From the NCBI GenBank assembly GCA_947470185.1, contig CANIRZ010000007.1:1-58237 (forward strand): a DNA stretch of 58,237 nt. Reading direction: 5' to 3'. The stretch is from Sphingomonadales bacterium. GTDB taxonomy: Bacteria; Pseudomonadota; Alphaproteobacteria; Sphingomonadales; Sphingomonadaceae. This document shows positions 12,023 to 21,857 of this stretch, piece after piece. The stretch's first letter is position 1; every line of letters starts with the position of its first letter. A program made the translations under genes and the position numbers. The notes beneath the pieces were generated by a model. The model ran no database searches and had not been told where the DNA came from. It saw only the letters and a list, made by a program, of their open reading frames with translations.

Positions 12023-12146
12023 ATGACGGTCTTTCGGACGGTATCTGCCTTAAGATTTCGGGTAGCCGTCAAGATTGGGCAACACGTCGCTTGACCATTG
12101 GATAGGTGTAACAGACTGAATATGCAGTGTTCCTCGGGGGGGATAT

Positions 12147-12512
12147 ATGGGCAATCGTAGTTTTTTCATTATGGCTTTGTTAGCTCTGCCAGTATTGGCA
12201 CAAGCCGGCGACCGCCGGGTAGAGATTGGCACAGGCATAGCCAGCTATTATGGTTCTGAGCTGAGTGGAAACCGCACAGCCAGTGGCGAACGCTTTGACC
12301 CTAATGCAATGACAGCAGCACATCGAACCTTGTCATTCGGTAGCCTTGTGGCCGTGACCAACTTAGCCAATGGTCAGGAAGTGGTCGTTCGCGTCAATGA
12401 TCGCGGCCCTTGGGGCAAATCACGCATTATGGATGTATCCTACGCAGCCGCGAAACAACTTGGCATGCACCGAAGCGGTACCGCAAAAGTTAAGCTTGAG
12501 CTGCTAGACTAA
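12147..12512 (+). CDS. RlpA-like double-psi beta-barrel secreted protein
   Basis: The 121-residue protein has a signal peptide (FFIMALLALPVLAQAGD) and a double-psi beta-barrel with the RlpA signatures GIASYYGSELSG, NRTASGERFDPNAMTAAHRTL and VRVNDRGPWG. RlpA proteins act on the septal cell wall, some as lytic transglycosylases specific for naked glycan strands. This one is short, lacks a SPOR domain and a lipobox, and so is a minimal form. Its 3' end overlaps the end of convergent ygfZ by four bases. Confidence 0.88.
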   Translation: MGNRSFFIMALLALPVLAQAGDRRVEIGTGIASYYGSELSGNRTASGERFDPNAMTAAHRTLSFGSLVAVTNLANGQEVVVRVNDRGPWGKSRIMDVSYAAAKQLGMHRSGTAKVKLELLD

Positions 12513-13231
12513 CCTATCGCTGCACGTTGCCATTCCGGCAGGTCCAGCGCCGTCATATCCTCCACACGGCGTAACTCAACCGACAGGCCAAGTTCAGGAT
12601 ACGCGCAGCGTTGACGGCTAATGTCCGCCTTTTCCAAAGGCACCACCACCAGCCGCCGATTGACTTTTTGCCGCCAATTCATGCGCGCGGTATTTTCCTG
12701 CCCGACATAGCATCCCTTTGTGAAGGACACGCCATTCAGCTCGGCTGCATTTGCCTCAAGCCATAAGGTTTGCTCGCTACCAAGCTCCGCCAAGCCTTCG
12801 GGGATACCAAGGCCAAGACGATGTACGCGGTAGGTAGCGCTCACATCCACATCATCCGCCGACGGCGCCCCTAGCCATCGTTCGCCCAATTCAGCATAGC
12901 GTGGGTCGCTGCTACCTTCCGCGCTCCAATACACGGCGGTTTCCGGGTCTGCCGCAATCGCAATCTTCCGCCGCAGCCGGTACATCGAAAGCCGCCGGAC
13001 AAGCGCTTCTGTTTGCGTGCGCTCACAATCAATCAGCACATCGTCGGCATCGGCCCATAAAAGAAAATCAAACAATGCCTTGCCTTGCGGGCTTAAAAGG
13101 CCCGCCCATGAGGGCATGTCTGCTGCTGTATCCTGCGTGACCAAACCCTGCAAAAATTGCCGGACGTCCTCTCCGGCTTCAGTCGGTGACAGGCGGATGA
13201 TATGACGATCAAAAAGACGGGTGTTTCTCAT
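12509..13231 (-). CDS. ygfZ: Folate-binding protein YgfZ, iron-sulfur cluster maintenance
   Basis: The 240-residue GcvT-like protein carries the YgfZ/CAF17 signature KGCYVGQE followed by NTARMNWRQKVNRRL. YgfZ uses a folate cofactor to maintain certain Fe-S enzymes such as MiaB. N-terminal QGLVTQD and PQGKALFDFLL elements also match the family. It is divergent from pyrC across a 38-base gap, so their promoters must overlap or face each other. Confidence 0.92.
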   Translation of the reverse strand: MRNTRLFDRHIIRLSPTEAGEDVRQFLQGLVTQDTAADMPSWAGLLSPQGKALFDFLLWADADDVLIDCERTQTEALVRRLSMYRLRRKIAIAADPETAVYWSAEGSSDPRYAELGERWLGAPSADDVDVSATYRVHRLGLGIPEGLAELGSEQTLWLEANAAELNGVSFTKGCYVGQENTARMNWRQKVNRRLVVVPLEKADISRQRCAYPELGLSVELRRVEDMTALDLPEWQRAAIG

Positions 13232-13269
13232 AGGTGACAGATAGGGGGACGGACGCTTAAAGGGAAGCC

Positions 13270-14313
13270 ATGACCGACCAGACGATTCTTACCATCCGCC
13301 GGCCCGATGACTGGCATGTTCATTTGCGCGACGGTGCAGTGATGCGCAGCGTAGTGCCTTACACCGCGAACCAATTTGCGCGCGCCATTGTGATGCCCAA
13401 CTTGTCGCCCCCCGTGACCACGGTTGAGGCCGGCGCTGCCTATCGCGACCGGATCTTGGCCGCCGTTCCGCAAGGCATTAGCTTTACGCCGCTCATCACC
13501 GCCTATTTGACCGATGCAACAGATGGGCACGAGCTGGCGCGCGGTTTTGCCGAAGGCGTGTTTACTGCCGCCAAATTATACCCGGCGCACGCAACCACCG
13601 GAAGCGCACATGGCGTCACCAATGTGGCAAACATCATGCCTGCGCTTGAACATATGGCGCGCATTGGCATGCCGTTGCTCATCCATGGCGAGGTAACTGA
13701 TTCGCACGTCGACATATTTGACCGTGAGGCGGTGTTTATAGAACAGACACTTTCGAAACTGGTGCGCGACCTGCCCGAACTTCGGATAGTCTTTGAACAT
13801 ATCACCACCGCCGACGCGGTCGCATTTGTTGATGCAGGGAGCGATAATATTGCCGCCACCATCACGCCGCAACATTTGCACATCAACCGCAATGCTATGT
13901 TTGCAGGCGGCATTCGCCCGCATGCATATTGCTTACCAGTGGCCAAGCGCGAAGTGCATCGGCTTGCCTTACGCAAGGCAGCTACGTCAGGCAGTGCCAA
14001 ATATTTCCTTGGCACCGACAGCGCGCCTCATGACAAAGCCGCAAAGGAAAGCGCGTGTGGATGCGCCGGCATTTTCAACGCACCATTCGCCATGGAAAGC
14101 TATGCCGCAGTGTTTGACGAAGAGGGCGCGCTGGACCGACTTGAAGCATTTGCGTCAGAAAATGGCCCGCGTTTTTATCGTCTGTCGCTCAATGAAGACT
14201 GCGTGACGTTGGAGCGCGTCGACACCGCTGTTCCAGAGCTGCTTGCGCTTGACGGTGTATCAGTCGTACCATTTCACGCGGGCGAGACCCTAGGCTGGCG
14301 TTTTAAGGCTTAG
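13270..14313 (+). CDS. pyrC: Dihydroorotase, class II
   Basis: PyrC closes carbamoyl-aspartate to dihydroorotate in pyrimidine synthesis. The 347-residue protein has the metal-binding WHVHLRDG motif, a lysine in [11 protein letters not shown] for carboxylation, [15 protein letters not shown], and [17 protein letters not shown] near the C-terminus. Length and motifs fit the E. coli-type class II enzyme, not the PyrC/PyrX class I form. Its end overlaps the end of convergent rarD by four bases. Confidence 0.97.
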   Translation: MTDQTILTIRRPDDWHVHLRDGAVMRSVVPYTANQFARAIVMPNLSPPVTTVEAGAAYRDRILAAVPQGISFTPLITAYLTDATDGHELARGFAEGVFTAAKLYPAHATTGSAHGVTNVANIMPALEHMARIGMPLLIHGEVTDSHVDIFDREAVFIEQTLSKLVRDLPELRIVFEHITTADAVAFVDAGSDNIAATITPQHLHINRNAMFAGGIRPHAYCLPVAKREVHRLALRKAATSGSAKYFLGTDSAPHDKAAKESACGCAGIFNAPFAMESYAAVFDEEGALDRLEAFASENGPRFYRLSLNEDCVTLERVDTAVPELLALDGVSVVPFHAGETLGWRFKA

Positions 14314-15206
14314 GCTTTGGCTGCACGATAAGTCTTGATCGCATCCGCACAGAAAATTGCGATGCTGGTCCATATGAGCACAAAGCAAGCAAGTTTGGTC
14401 GTGCTCAGCGGCTCGCCATAAGCATACACGCCCAATAAAAACGCAATCGACGGCGCTATATACTGGACGAAGCCAAGGCTGGCATAGCTCATCCGCCGCG
14501 CCGCCGTCGCAAACATGAGCAGCGGAACCGCTGTTATGACGCCTGCTAGGATCAACAAGCCAGACGTTGTCAGATCATCTCCGAACCCGCCCGTTCCTGC
14601 CTGCGCATACCAAAACACAGCGCCAAGCGCCAAAGGCGCAAGCAAGGTCGTTTCAATCGCAAGGCCCGGCACAGAGCCGACCGGCGTAACCTTTCGGATC
14701 AAGCCATAAAGGCCAAAGCTGAAGGCTAATGAAACCGACACCCATAAAGTATCAAGCGCATCACCAATCAGGATAGCAACGCCAATAGCGGCGACGGCGA
14801 CCGCCGCCATCTGTAGCGGACGAAGACGCTCGCCTAAGAACAGGCGACCCAAAAGTACGTTTACCAACGGGTTCAAATTATAACCAAGGCTGGCGGCCAG
14901 TATGTGATCGGTGGACACGGCCCAAATATAAATGAGCCAGTTGATCGCGATCAGTGTCGCAGATGCGAACAAATTACGCAAATGCACGCGATGCCGAAAA
15001 ATGGCAGCATATTCGCTCAGCTGTTTACGCAATCCCATGATGACCAAAAGCAACGGTATGGACCAAAGAATCCGCTGCGCCACTATTGCGATGGGCGGGA
15101 CATGGTTCAACAGTTTAAAATATACCGGGACAAAGCCCCAGATGAGATAAGCCGAGATAGCATAAGGCAAGCCATTTGGCCGCGCGGTTTCCGATTTGTC
15201 TGCCAT
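14310..15206 (-). CDS. rarD: EamA-family transporter RarD
   Basis: The 298-residue protein has ten hydrophobic segments in two EamA halves and the RarD-type opening [22 protein letters not shown]. RarD proteins belong to the drug/metabolite transporter superfamily and were first linked to chloramphenicol sensitivity; the true substrate is unsettled. It begins just right of a small membrane-protein gene transcribed in the same direction. Confidence 0.9.
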   Translation of the reverse strand: MADKSETARPNGLPYAISAYLIWGFVPVYFKLLNHVPPIAIVAQRILWSIPLLLVIMGLRKQLSEYAAIFRHRVHLRNLFASATLIAINWLIYIWAVSTDHILAASLGYNLNPLVNVLLGRLFLGERLRPLQMAAVAVAAIGVAILIGDALDTLWVSVSLAFSFGLYGLIRKVTPVGSVPGLAIETTLLAPLALGAVFWYAQAGTGGFGDDLTTSGLLILAGVITAVPLLMFATAARRMSYASLGFVQYIAPSIAFLLGVYAYGEPLSTTKLACFVLIWTSIAIFCADAIKTYRAAKA

Positions 15207-15235
15207 GATATTCTAACCCCGCCCTCGTGTGAGGA

Positions 15236-15457
15236 TCAGATAATGCCGCCGCCGATCCAGAGACGAAACGCGCAGATTGCCATAACGACGAAGCAGAAAT
15301 TCCGTCCGCTGTTCTTTTCCGATATAAACCCGAATGCAGCACCCACCCCAGCAATAACGATGATCAACCAATTCAGCCACCCAAGCAAAGGGATGAAGCC
15401 GACGATTGCCAAAACAAGGGCAATGAGCCCGAAAAGAAACGCGATAATATTTGCCAC
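15236..15457 (-). CDS. Small integral membrane protein of unknown function
   Basis: The 73-residue product from a GTG start at 15457 is almost entirely hydrophobic, with about three membrane segments (NIIAFLFGLIALVLAIVGF, WLNWLIIVIAGVGAAFGF, FCFVVMAICAFRLWIGG) and a SEKNSGRN loop. The frame is open to 15544, but the upstream part is basic and unlike the rest. No function is recognised. It is followed by rarD, 29 bases away, in the same direction. Confidence 0.6.
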   Translation of the reverse strand: MANIIAFLFGLIALVLAIVGFIPLLGWLNWLIIVIAGVGAAFGFISEKNSGRNFCFVVMAICAFRLWIGGGII

Positions 15458-15635
15458 AGACAGACTGTGGCGGGTTTTTAGCGCGGTAGCAAGTCGTCGA
15501 CGTTTTCCGCGAAGCCCATCAACCGCCCAGCACCCAAATGCCACAGGCTATCCCTATATTCACATGCTATGCAACTGCGGTTCATCCAATGTGTTTGTAC
15601 CTCGCGTAGTCCAGTTACACACTAGGAGATAGAAT

Positions 15636-16016
15636 ATGAAAAACGCATGTATGTTTTTGGTTGCTGCGGCGCTGGTGGTCCCCACAGGAGCCGTGCTGGC
15701 TGACCCACCTGGCCATGCCAAAGCATGGGGCTACAAAGACAAACAAGGCCGTGCCTATAAACAAGGTTATCGTGAAGGGCGGCGGGATGCGCAAAGCATC
15801 GGTAGCAACACGCGTTTATGGCGCGGCGATGATGGCCGTTATTATTGCAAACGTGACGATGGTACGACAGGTTTGATTATCGGCGCGGCGGTTGGAGGAC
15901 TTGCGGGCAACGAACTTGCCGGTCGCGGAGACAGGACCTTGGGGGTAATTCTCGGTGCGGCAGGGGGCGCATTGTTGGGCCGCGAAATTGATCGCAGCAA
16001 TTATCGCTGTAAATGA
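15636..16016 (+). CDS. Secreted glycine-zipper protein
   Basis: The 126-residue protein has a signal peptide (MFLVAAALVVPTGAVLA), a polar middle rich in Lys, Arg and Tyr with two cysteines, and a glycine-zipper hairpin (LIIGAAVGGLAGNELAG and LGVILGAAGGALLGREI) of the 17-kDa surface antigen/2TM type. Such proteins sit in or near the outer membrane. The start has AGGAGAT upstream. A bidirectional terminator follows, shared with the convergent gene at 16091. Confidence 0.8.
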   Translation: MKNACMFLVAAALVVPTGAVLADPPGHAKAWGYKDKQGRAYKQGYREGRRDAQSIGSNTRLWRGDDGRYYCKRDDGTTGLIIGAAVGGLAGNELAGRGDRTLGVILGAAGGALLGREIDRSNYRCK

Positions 16017-16036
16017 TCGCTGCCCACTGACACGAC

Positions 16037-16070
16037 AAGAGGCTCGGTCTTTCCCAAACCGAGCCTCTTT
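16037..16070. terminator. Bidirectional rho-independent terminator
   Basis: A perfect 12-bp stem (16037-16048 with 16058-16069) starts with AA and ends with TTT, so it can work on both strands. It lies between the convergent glycine-zipper gene and the secreted-protein gene at 16091-16645. Confidence 0.85.
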
Positions 16071-16090
16071 GCCTCACTAGTTTTTAACAG

Positions 16091-16645
16091 TTAGCGCCAT
16101 TGGTCCAACCCGCTATAATCGACGCCCACGACGCGACCTTGTTCGAAAGTGCAGGTAAACCAGCCCTTGTTGTATCTGCGCCCATAGGTGTTACCATCAT
16201 AACGATCACCGCCGTAGCCGTTGTTATAAGCCCGGTCCTGCTGACTATCCTTAACAACGAGATTGCCAATGACGCGATAACCAAAACGCGTCCGCTGTAT
16301 GTCCCGCACTTGAGTTACTTCCGAGCGGCGATAACCGTTTGACCAGCGTTCAACGCTGTTAATGCACCTATTGACAGCCGCGCGGCTACTTCCGCTGCGA
16401 TCGTCATAATTATAACTCGGCCGATTATATTCATAATTGTCGCCGTCATTATTACGGTTGTTTTTGCCGGCAGACAACAAAGCAGCCAAACCGCCAATCA
16501 CAACGGCGCCGGCAATAACTTCGCCAGCGCTAATGCCATCGCGATGACGGTCGTATCGTTCCCTTGCCTGAGCGGGCACCGCGATACTTACCAAAGCTGC
16601 AGCAGCAGCCCCGGCGCTAAGCAAGCTTTTGGTTAAAACGTTCAT
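16091..16645 (-). CDS. Secreted protein of unknown function, Asn/Tyr/Arg-rich
   Basis: The 184-residue product has a signal peptide (LLSAGAAAAALVSIAVPAQA), a short glycine-rich hydrophobic segment (AGEVIAGAVVIGGLAALLSAG), a low-complexity stretch rich in Asn, Asp and Tyr, then a conserved-looking C-terminal region with two cysteines (AAVNRCINSVERW and WFTCTFEQGRV). Small periplasmic proteins of this build are common in sphingomonads, but none has a known role that I can name. The ATG at 16645 has AAGGAG eight bases upstream; an in-frame start at 16693 is less likely. Confidence 0.7.
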   Translation of the reverse strand: MNVLTKSLLSAGAAAAALVSIAVPAQARERYDRHRDGISAGEVIAGAVVIGGLAALLSAGKNNRNNDGDNYEYNRPSYNYDDRSGSSRAAVNRCINSVERWSNGYRRSEVTQVRDIQRTRFGYRVIGNLVVKDSQQDRAYNNGYGGDRYDGNTYGRRYNKGWFTCTFEQGRVVGVDYSGLDQWR

Positions 16646-16770
16646 CTTCAGTCTCCTTATTCGGCGCAGATATTTCCTGCCGGTGGAGAACAATTAGCCA
16701 CATCAAATTGACCGAATGCTGAATTGACTTGTCAGCATCCGTTCACGTAAATCGCACTTTTCATGAACAG

Positions 16771-18927
16771 CTATTCGGCAAGTTTCAAGCCGGTCCATTT
16801 GGCAAGAAACGCGTAAATGTCCGAATATTCGTCAATAACCTTGTCCGTCGGCTTACCGGAGCCGTGGCCAGCACGGCTTTCAATGCGAATAATTTTTGGT
16901 TTACTGCCCGTATCCGCCGCTTGAAGGGCGGAAATATATTTGAAGCTATGTCCGGGAACCACGCGATCGTCGGTGTCGGCAGTCGACACAATAACGGCCG
17001 GATATGCGACACCTGATTTAATGTTGTGATAGGGTGAATAGGTCATTTGCATTTTGAAATCGGCTTCTTTGCTTGGGTAGCCATAATCATCAACCCAGTA
17101 ACGACCCGCCGTGAACCTATCAAAGCGGACCATGTCCATCACGCCCACGGCAGCATGTCCCGCCGCAAACAAATCTGGGCGCTGGTTCAAGGACGCGCCG
17201 ATGAGCAAACCGCCGTTGGAGCGACCTTCGATTGCAATTTTTCCCTTAGCTGAAATACCCGACGCGATCAGATATTCCGCTGCAGCCGCAAAATCATCAA
17301 AGACGTTCTGCTTGTTCATCAGGCGTCCCGCGTCATGCCATGGCTTTCCATATTCACCGCCTCCGCGAATATTGGCGAGCGCAAAAACGCCACCCGACTG
17401 AAGCCAAGCCATCCGCGTTGGTGAATAAGTTGGCGTCTGCGAAATGTTGAACCCGCCGTAAGAATACAACAAAGTCGGCGCGCCTTGGGACAAATCGAGA
17501 TCCTTTTTGTGGACCACGAACATCGGAATTTTTGTACCGTCTTTCGAAGGGTAAAATATTTGGGCCACGCTATAATCTTGCGGGTCAAAGCTCAACTTTG
17601 GCTGCGCAAAAACAGTCGAAACACCGGTGTCGCTGTTGAAACGATACACAGCGCCCGGTTGATTGAAGCTTGAAAAGCCGAAAAATGTCTCCGGATCACC
17701 CGGCGTCCCGGAAAAACCACTGGCCGTGCCAATAGCGTTGAGTTTGATTTCCTGGACGGGTTTGCCGGAAAGATCCGTCATCAGCGCCATTGATTTGGCG
17801 TCCTTGATGTAGGACAGAATCAGTCGGTTGCCGACAATCTGAGTGCGAGACAATGTTTCTTCACGCTCTGGGATGACGTCCACGAACACGGGCGTCTTCG
17901 CTCCCAGGTCGACCGTGACAACCTTCAGCTTTGGAGCATCCTTGTTGGTGGTGAACCATAAGATGTTACCCATCCCTTCGATGAGCCCCCAGTCATACTC
18001 AAGACCCGTGACCAAAGGCTGCGCCTTCCAGGTTGGTTTTTTGCCGAGCGGAATTACGTGTAGTTCGTATTTCTCATCCGTGCCCGATGAGGTCGTGATC
18101 ACTGCCCATTTGCCATCATGGGTAACCTGCGCGCTATGCCCATATTCAGGCTTATCCGGCGTTGCGTAAACCGCTTTGTCTTCAGACTGTGGCGTCCCGA
18201 TTTTATGATAATATACCGTCTGGTTGTAATTCAGTTGCTGGAATGCGGCCCCTTCTTTTGGCTCGGCAAAGCGCGAATAAAGAAATCCGTCATTGCCCAC
18301 CCAGCTTATGTTGGTGAATTTCGCCCATTTGATTTCGTCTGGCAACACTTTACCGGTAGCGGATTCAATCACCTTCAGCGTACGCCAGTCCGACCCACCG
18401 TCCTGAATGGAATACGCCAACAACGTACCGTTCTTTGAAGGCACCCAACTATCAAGCGCAGTTGCGCCGTCCTTTGCCCAACTGTTCGGGTCAATTAAAA
18501 CACGATCTGCACCCTTCAGCCCTTTACGGACATAGAGCACCGATTGGTTTTGCAGGCCGTCGTTTTTTGTGAAGAAATAATAGCCGCCCGCTTTTTCGGG
18601 AAGGCCGAAGCGTTCATAATCAAACAGCTTCTTCATGCGTTCGGCGAGAATTTTCTTGCCGGGTAATGTTTCAAGATACGCGTCCGTAACTGCGTTTTGG
18701 GCCTTCACCCAATCGGCAACCTCAGGGTTCACACGGACGTCATCTTCAAGCCAGCGATAGGGGTCTGCAACCTTCACGCCAAATTGCTCGTCGACAACAT
18801 TTACAGTTTTGGTTTTTGGATAAATCAGCTTGACCGAGACATCCGTGTTCGCAGCATCTTCGGCGCCAGCCATGGACGACACTGGCGTCAACATGATGGC
18901 TGCTCCAAGCAAAATTGCACTTCGCAT
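16771..18927 (-). CDS. Prolyl oligopeptidase family serine peptidase, exported
   Basis: This 718-residue S9A peptidase has a signal peptide (ILLGAAIMLTPVSSMAGA), a seven-bladed propeller domain starting after DPYRWLEDD, and a C-terminal alpha/beta hydrolase. The catalytic serine is in GRSNGG (about S570), the aspartate in DTDDRV (about 651-655) and the histidine in SRAGHG (about H688). It cleaves short peptides after proline. The signal peptide implies a periplasmic role in peptide scavenging. It is monocistronic as far as can be seen. Confidence 0.95.
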   Translation of the reverse strand: MRSAILLGAAIMLTPVSSMAGAEDAANTDVSVKLIYPKTKTVNVVDEQFGVKVADPYRWLEDDVRVNPEVADWVKAQNAVTDAYLETLPGKKILAERMKKLFDYERFGLPEKAGGYYFFTKNDGLQNQSVLYVRKGLKGADRVLIDPNSWAKDGATALDSWVPSKNGTLLAYSIQDGGSDWRTLKVIESATGKVLPDEIKWAKFTNISWVGNDGFLYSRFAEPKEGAAFQQLNYNQTVYYHKIGTPQSEDKAVYATPDKPEYGHSAQVTHDGKWAVITTSSGTDEKYELHVIPLGKKPTWKAQPLVTGLEYDWGLIEGMGNILWFTTNKDAPKLKVVTVDLGAKTPVFVDVIPEREETLSRTQIVGNRLILSYIKDAKSMALMTDLSGKPVQEIKLNAIGTASGFSGTPGDPETFFGFSSFNQPGAVYRFNSDTGVSTVFAQPKLSFDPQDYSVAQIFYPSKDGTKIPMFVVHKKDLDLSQGAPTLLYSYGGFNISQTPTYSPTRMAWLQSGGVFALANIRGGGEYGKPWHDAGRLMNKQNVFDDFAAAAEYLIASGISAKGKIAIEGRSNGGLLIGASLNQRPDLFAAGHAAVGVMDMVRFDRFTAGRYWVDDYGYPSKEADFKMQMTYSPYHNIKSGVAYPAVIVSTADTDDRVVPGHSFKYISALQAADTGSKPKIIRIESRAGHGSGKPTDKVIDEYSDIYAFLAKWTGLKLAE

Positions 18928-19114
18928 AAAATCATTTCCCCAACTCTCAATTCTTTAATTCGAGAGTAAAGCGTCAGCGAGATAACGCCAACCATATTGC
19001 GCGCCGTCCGACAGTTTATATTGGAGCTTCGTCGAATGATTTGGCGCGTGTCATACAAATCTGTGATGCTGAACAAGGGGTAAGTCATCGTCGCAACGCA
19101 ACAGCCTGAGGCAA

Positions 19115-19150
19115 ATAAAAAGGGCGGCACCCTTTCAGATACCGCCCTTC
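19115..19150 (-). terminator. Terminator of the ribosomal superoperon after rplQ
   Basis: On the minus strand an AAGGGCGG-type stem (19140-19149 with 19120-19129) is followed by five T. It lies 25 bases past the rplQ stop codon and is the only strong intrinsic terminator I see between here and the rpsL promoter region. Confidence 0.85.
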
Positions 19151-19174
19151 CAAAGCTTGTTATGCGAGACGCGT

Positions 19175-19588
19175 TTATTCGCCGTCGTCCATGACGTCGA
19201 CTGGACCGCTGTCTTGGCCCTTGGCATCAACATTGCGGTCAACGAGTTCAATGACGCCCATTGGCGCAGCATCCGAACCACGGAAGCCAGCCTTGATCAC
19301 ACGGCTGTAACCGCCGCTACGGTCGGCATAACGCGTCGCCAGTTCGTCAAACAGTTTCACGAGTTGCGTATCATCCATCAAACGGCTCATCGCGAGGCGA
19401 CGGTTGGACAGGCCACCCTTTTTCGCAAGCGTAATCAGCTTTTCGATATAGGGACGCAATTCCTTTGCCTTTGGCAGAGTTGTCTTGATTTGCTCATGCT
19501 TGATGAGCGAAGCTGCCATGTTGCGAAGCATCGCAGTACGGTGCGACGTGGTACGCTGCAGCTTACGGTGGCCAACTTTATGGCGCAT
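19175..19588 (-). CDS. rplQ: 50S ribosomal protein L17
   Basis: L17 binds 23S rRNA near the peptide exit tunnel. The 137-residue protein opens with [17 protein letters not shown], the family signature, and has [17 protein letters not shown]. It carries a short acidic C-terminal tail beyond the E. coli length (127). It is the last gene of the leftward superoperon and follows rpoA after 115 bases. Confidence 0.98.
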   Translation of the reverse strand: MRHKVGHRKLQRTTSHRTAMLRNMAASLIKHEQIKTTLPKAKELRPYIEKLITLAKKGGLSNRRLAMSRLMDDTQLVKLFDELATRYADRSGGYSRVIKAGFRGSDAAPMGVIELVDRNVDAKGQDSGPVDVMDDGE

Positions 19589-19703
19589 ATTTCATTCCTT
19601 CGTTCGTAGGGGGGCCGTACCAGGTACCCCGATCCTGGCCAGTTAAGGGCGGCCGTTTTGCCCTTTTTTTCTGGGCCCAAGCGCTGCTCAGGCCCAGGAA
19701 TAT

Positions 19704-20765
19704 TTAACCGAGCAGCTCTTGTTCGAGCTTCTTAGCCATTTCTTCGATATTTTCTGGCGGCCATCCGGGGATGTCCATGCCAAGGCGCAAGCCCATCGAC
19801 GACAATACTTCCTTGATTTCGTTCAGCGACTTGCGGCCGAAATTAGGCGTACGCAACATTTCGGCTTCGCTCTTTTGAACGAGGTCCCCGATGTAAATGA
19901 TGTTGTCGTTCTTGAGGCAATTTGCGCTGCGAACCGACAGCTCTAATTCGTCGACCTTCTTGAGAAGATACCGGTTGAGCTGGTTTGCATCCGATTCTTC
20001 GGAAGAAGCCGAAGGTGCGGCCATGCCGATCATCGGCGAAGATGCTGCCATCGAATCTTCGAAGTGGACGAACACTTGCAACTGATCCTGAAGAATGCGA
20101 GCAGCATATGCCACGGCATCCTCGGGGGTTACAGTGCCATCGGTTTCAATGGTCAACGAAAGCTTATCATAGTCTAGTTCTTGACCGATGCGGGCGTTGT
20201 CGACCTTGTACGCAACCTGACGCACAGGTGAATACAGGCTGTCGACAGGGATCAGGCCGATTGGCGCATCCGCAGGACGGTTAGCGACGGCGGGAACATA
20301 GCCCTTGCCGCTGTCAGCCGTGATTTCCATGTTCAACGTCGCACCATCATCAAGATGGCAGATGATGAGATCTGGGTTCATCACTTGGATGTCACCCGAC
20401 ACAGCGATGTCGCCGGCGGTTACGGCGCCTGGGCCAGTTGCCGAAAGCTGAAGACGCTTTGGACCTTCGCCCTCCATCTTCAACGCGACCTGCTTGATGT
20501 TCAGAACAATGTCAGTGACATCTTCACGCACGCCAGCAAGCGACGAGAATTCATGCAATACGTTTTCGACCTTGATCGAAGTGATCGCTGCGCCCTGCAA
20601 CGATGAGAGCAACACGCGACGAAGCGCGTTGCCGAGCGTTAAGCCAAAGCCACGCTCCAACGGCTCAGCAACAAAAGTAGCCTTACGCTTCGCATCGCTA
20701 CCTGACTTTAGCTCAAGTGCGTTGGGCTTTTTCAGTTCCTGCCAGTTCTTGATATTGACGGACAT
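19704..20765 (-). CDS. rpoA: DNA-directed RNA polymerase subunit alpha
   Basis: Alpha dimerises to nucleate RNA polymerase and contacts promoter DNA and regulators. The 353-residue protein has the N-terminal assembly domain ([20 protein letters not shown]) and the C-terminal domain ([20 protein letters not shown] and [17 protein letters not shown]). The start at [11 protein letters not shown] has AAGGGGAAA upstream; fourteen earlier in-frame residues are not family-like. It sits between rpsK and rplQ in the standard alpha-operon order. Confidence 0.98.
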   Translation of the reverse strand: MSVNIKNWQELKKPNALELKSGSDAKRKATFVAEPLERGFGLTLGNALRRVLLSSLQGAAITSIKVENVLHEFSSLAGVREDVTDIVLNIKQVALKMEGEGPKRLQLSATGPGAVTAGDIAVSGDIQVMNPDLIICHLDDGATLNMEITADSGKGYVPAVANRPADAPIGLIPVDSLYSPVRQVAYKVDNARIGQELDYDKLSLTIETDGTVTPEDAVAYAARILQDQLQVFVHFEDSMAASSPMIGMAAPSASSEESDANQLNRYLLKKVDELELSVRSANCLKNDNIIYIGDLVQKSEAEMLRTPNFGRKSLNEIKEVLSSMGLRLGMDIPGWPPENIEEMAKKLEQELLG

Positions 20766-20865
20766 GGATTTCCCCTTGGGTTTTGCAAAACCGGCAATTT
20801 GGTGCACCGTGCCGGCTCGCGGGTAAAAGAAGGAACGACTGATCAGCCGCCCCTGAAACGAATGC

Positions 20866-21255
20866 TTAGACGCGCCGACGCTTGGAAGGACGAACGCCGT
20901 TGTGCGGGATCGAAGTCACGTCGCGGATCGAGGTGATGGTGAAACCAACAGCCTGCAACGCGCGTAGCGCGGATTCGCGACCCGAACCTGGGCCCTTAAC
21001 TTCCACTTCCAACGTCCGAACGCCATGTTCAGCAGCTTTCTTGCCGGCGTCTTCTGCGGCCACCTGAGCTGCATAAGGCGTCGACTTGCGGCTACCTTTA
21101 AAACCCATGGTTCCTGCCGAAGACCAGCTGATTGCGTTGCCTTGGGCATCGGTAATCGTGATCATAGTATTGTTGAAGCTGGCATTGACGTGCGCGACGC
21201 CTGCCGAAATATTTTTGCGCTCCCGCTTTTTAATGCGCTGTGGTTCGCGTGCCAT
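20866..21255 (-). CDS. rpsK: 30S ribosomal protein S11
   Basis: S11 forms part of the mRNA exit platform of the small subunit. The 129-residue protein contains [17 protein letters not shown] and [22 protein letters not shown] and ends KRRRV, all family hallmarks; the length matches E. coli exactly. It lies between rpsM and rpoA. Confidence 0.98.
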   Translation of the reverse strand: MAREPQRIKKRERKNISAGVAHVNASFNNTMITITDAQGNAISWSSAGTMGFKGSRKSTPYAAQVAAEDAGKKAAEHGVRTLEVEVKGPGSGRESALRALQAVGFTITSIRDVTSIPHNGVRPSKRRRV

Positions 21256-21313
21256 ATAATGTGTATCCTATTCGAAAATGCGAAGAAAAAATAATCAGGC
21301 AAAAGCCAAATGA

Positions 21314-21682
21314 TTACTTCTTCTTGCCCGCGATTGCCTTGGACTTGCCCTTACGGGTGCGCGCATTGGTGTGCGTACGCTGACCACGGACGGGAAGGCC
21401 CTTACGATGGCGAAGGCCACGGTAGCAGGCGAGATCCATCAAACGCTTGATGTTCATCGATGTGGTGCGGCGAAGATCGCCTTCTACGGTGTAGCCCGCA
21501 TCGATGGTTTCGCGGATTTGCAGAACTTCGGCATCCGAAAGGTCCTGCACACGACGGCTATGATCAATTCCCAACTTAGTCGCGATTTCGACAGCCTTTG
21601 TGCGGCCGATACCGTGAATGTAGGTAAGCGCAATGATCACGCGCTTGTTGGTTGGAATGTTAACTCCGGCAATACGTGCCAA
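21314..21682 (-). CDS. rpsM: 30S ribosomal protein S13
   Basis: S13 sits in the small-subunit head and contacts the P-site tRNA and L5. The 122-residue protein opens [15 protein letters not shown] and has the helix-two-turn-helix [10 protein letters not shown] and a basic tail with [16 protein letters not shown]. In most alphaproteobacteria it follows adk closely; here three other genes intervene, and a possible promoter lies in the 175-base gap upstream. Confidence 0.98.
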   Translation of the reverse strand: MARIAGVNIPTNKRVIIALTYIHGIGRTKAVEIATKLGIDHSRRVQDLSDAEVLQIRETIDAGYTVEGDLRRTTSMNIKRLMDLACYRGLRHRKGLPVRGQRTHTNARTRKGKSKAIAGKKK

Positions 21683-21815
21683 TTTATTTACTCCTGCTCC
21701 ACAGGTGCCCCCGAAAGGACGAACCCTATCTCAACGCTGATGATATCCCGAAACGCACAAAACCAGCGGACGCATTAAAGCGCTGCTGGCTGTACCAGAT
21801 GTTCGGAATGCACGT

Positions 21816-21844
21816 TCCTTACGGTGAGTCGCATCGACTGTCAA
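21816..21844 (-). promoter_or_regulatory. Candidate promoter for rpsM-rpsK-rpoA-rplQ
   Basis: On the minus strand a perfect TTGACA (21839-21844) stands 17 bases before TAAGGA (21816-21821). The -10 is poor, so this is tentative. It would let the alpha-operon genes be transcribed separately from the inserted rimK block. Confidence 0.35.
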
Positions 21845-21857
21845 GGCCAGAGGCGCA

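Noticed and set aside
12023-12060. Terminator after gyrB
   Set aside because: GACGGTC...GGACGGT is a direct, not inverted, repeat; no stable stem and no T run.
19589-19703. Small gene between rpoA and rplQ
   Set aside because: Only short frames without ribosome binding sites are present; the GGTACC palindromes are weak.
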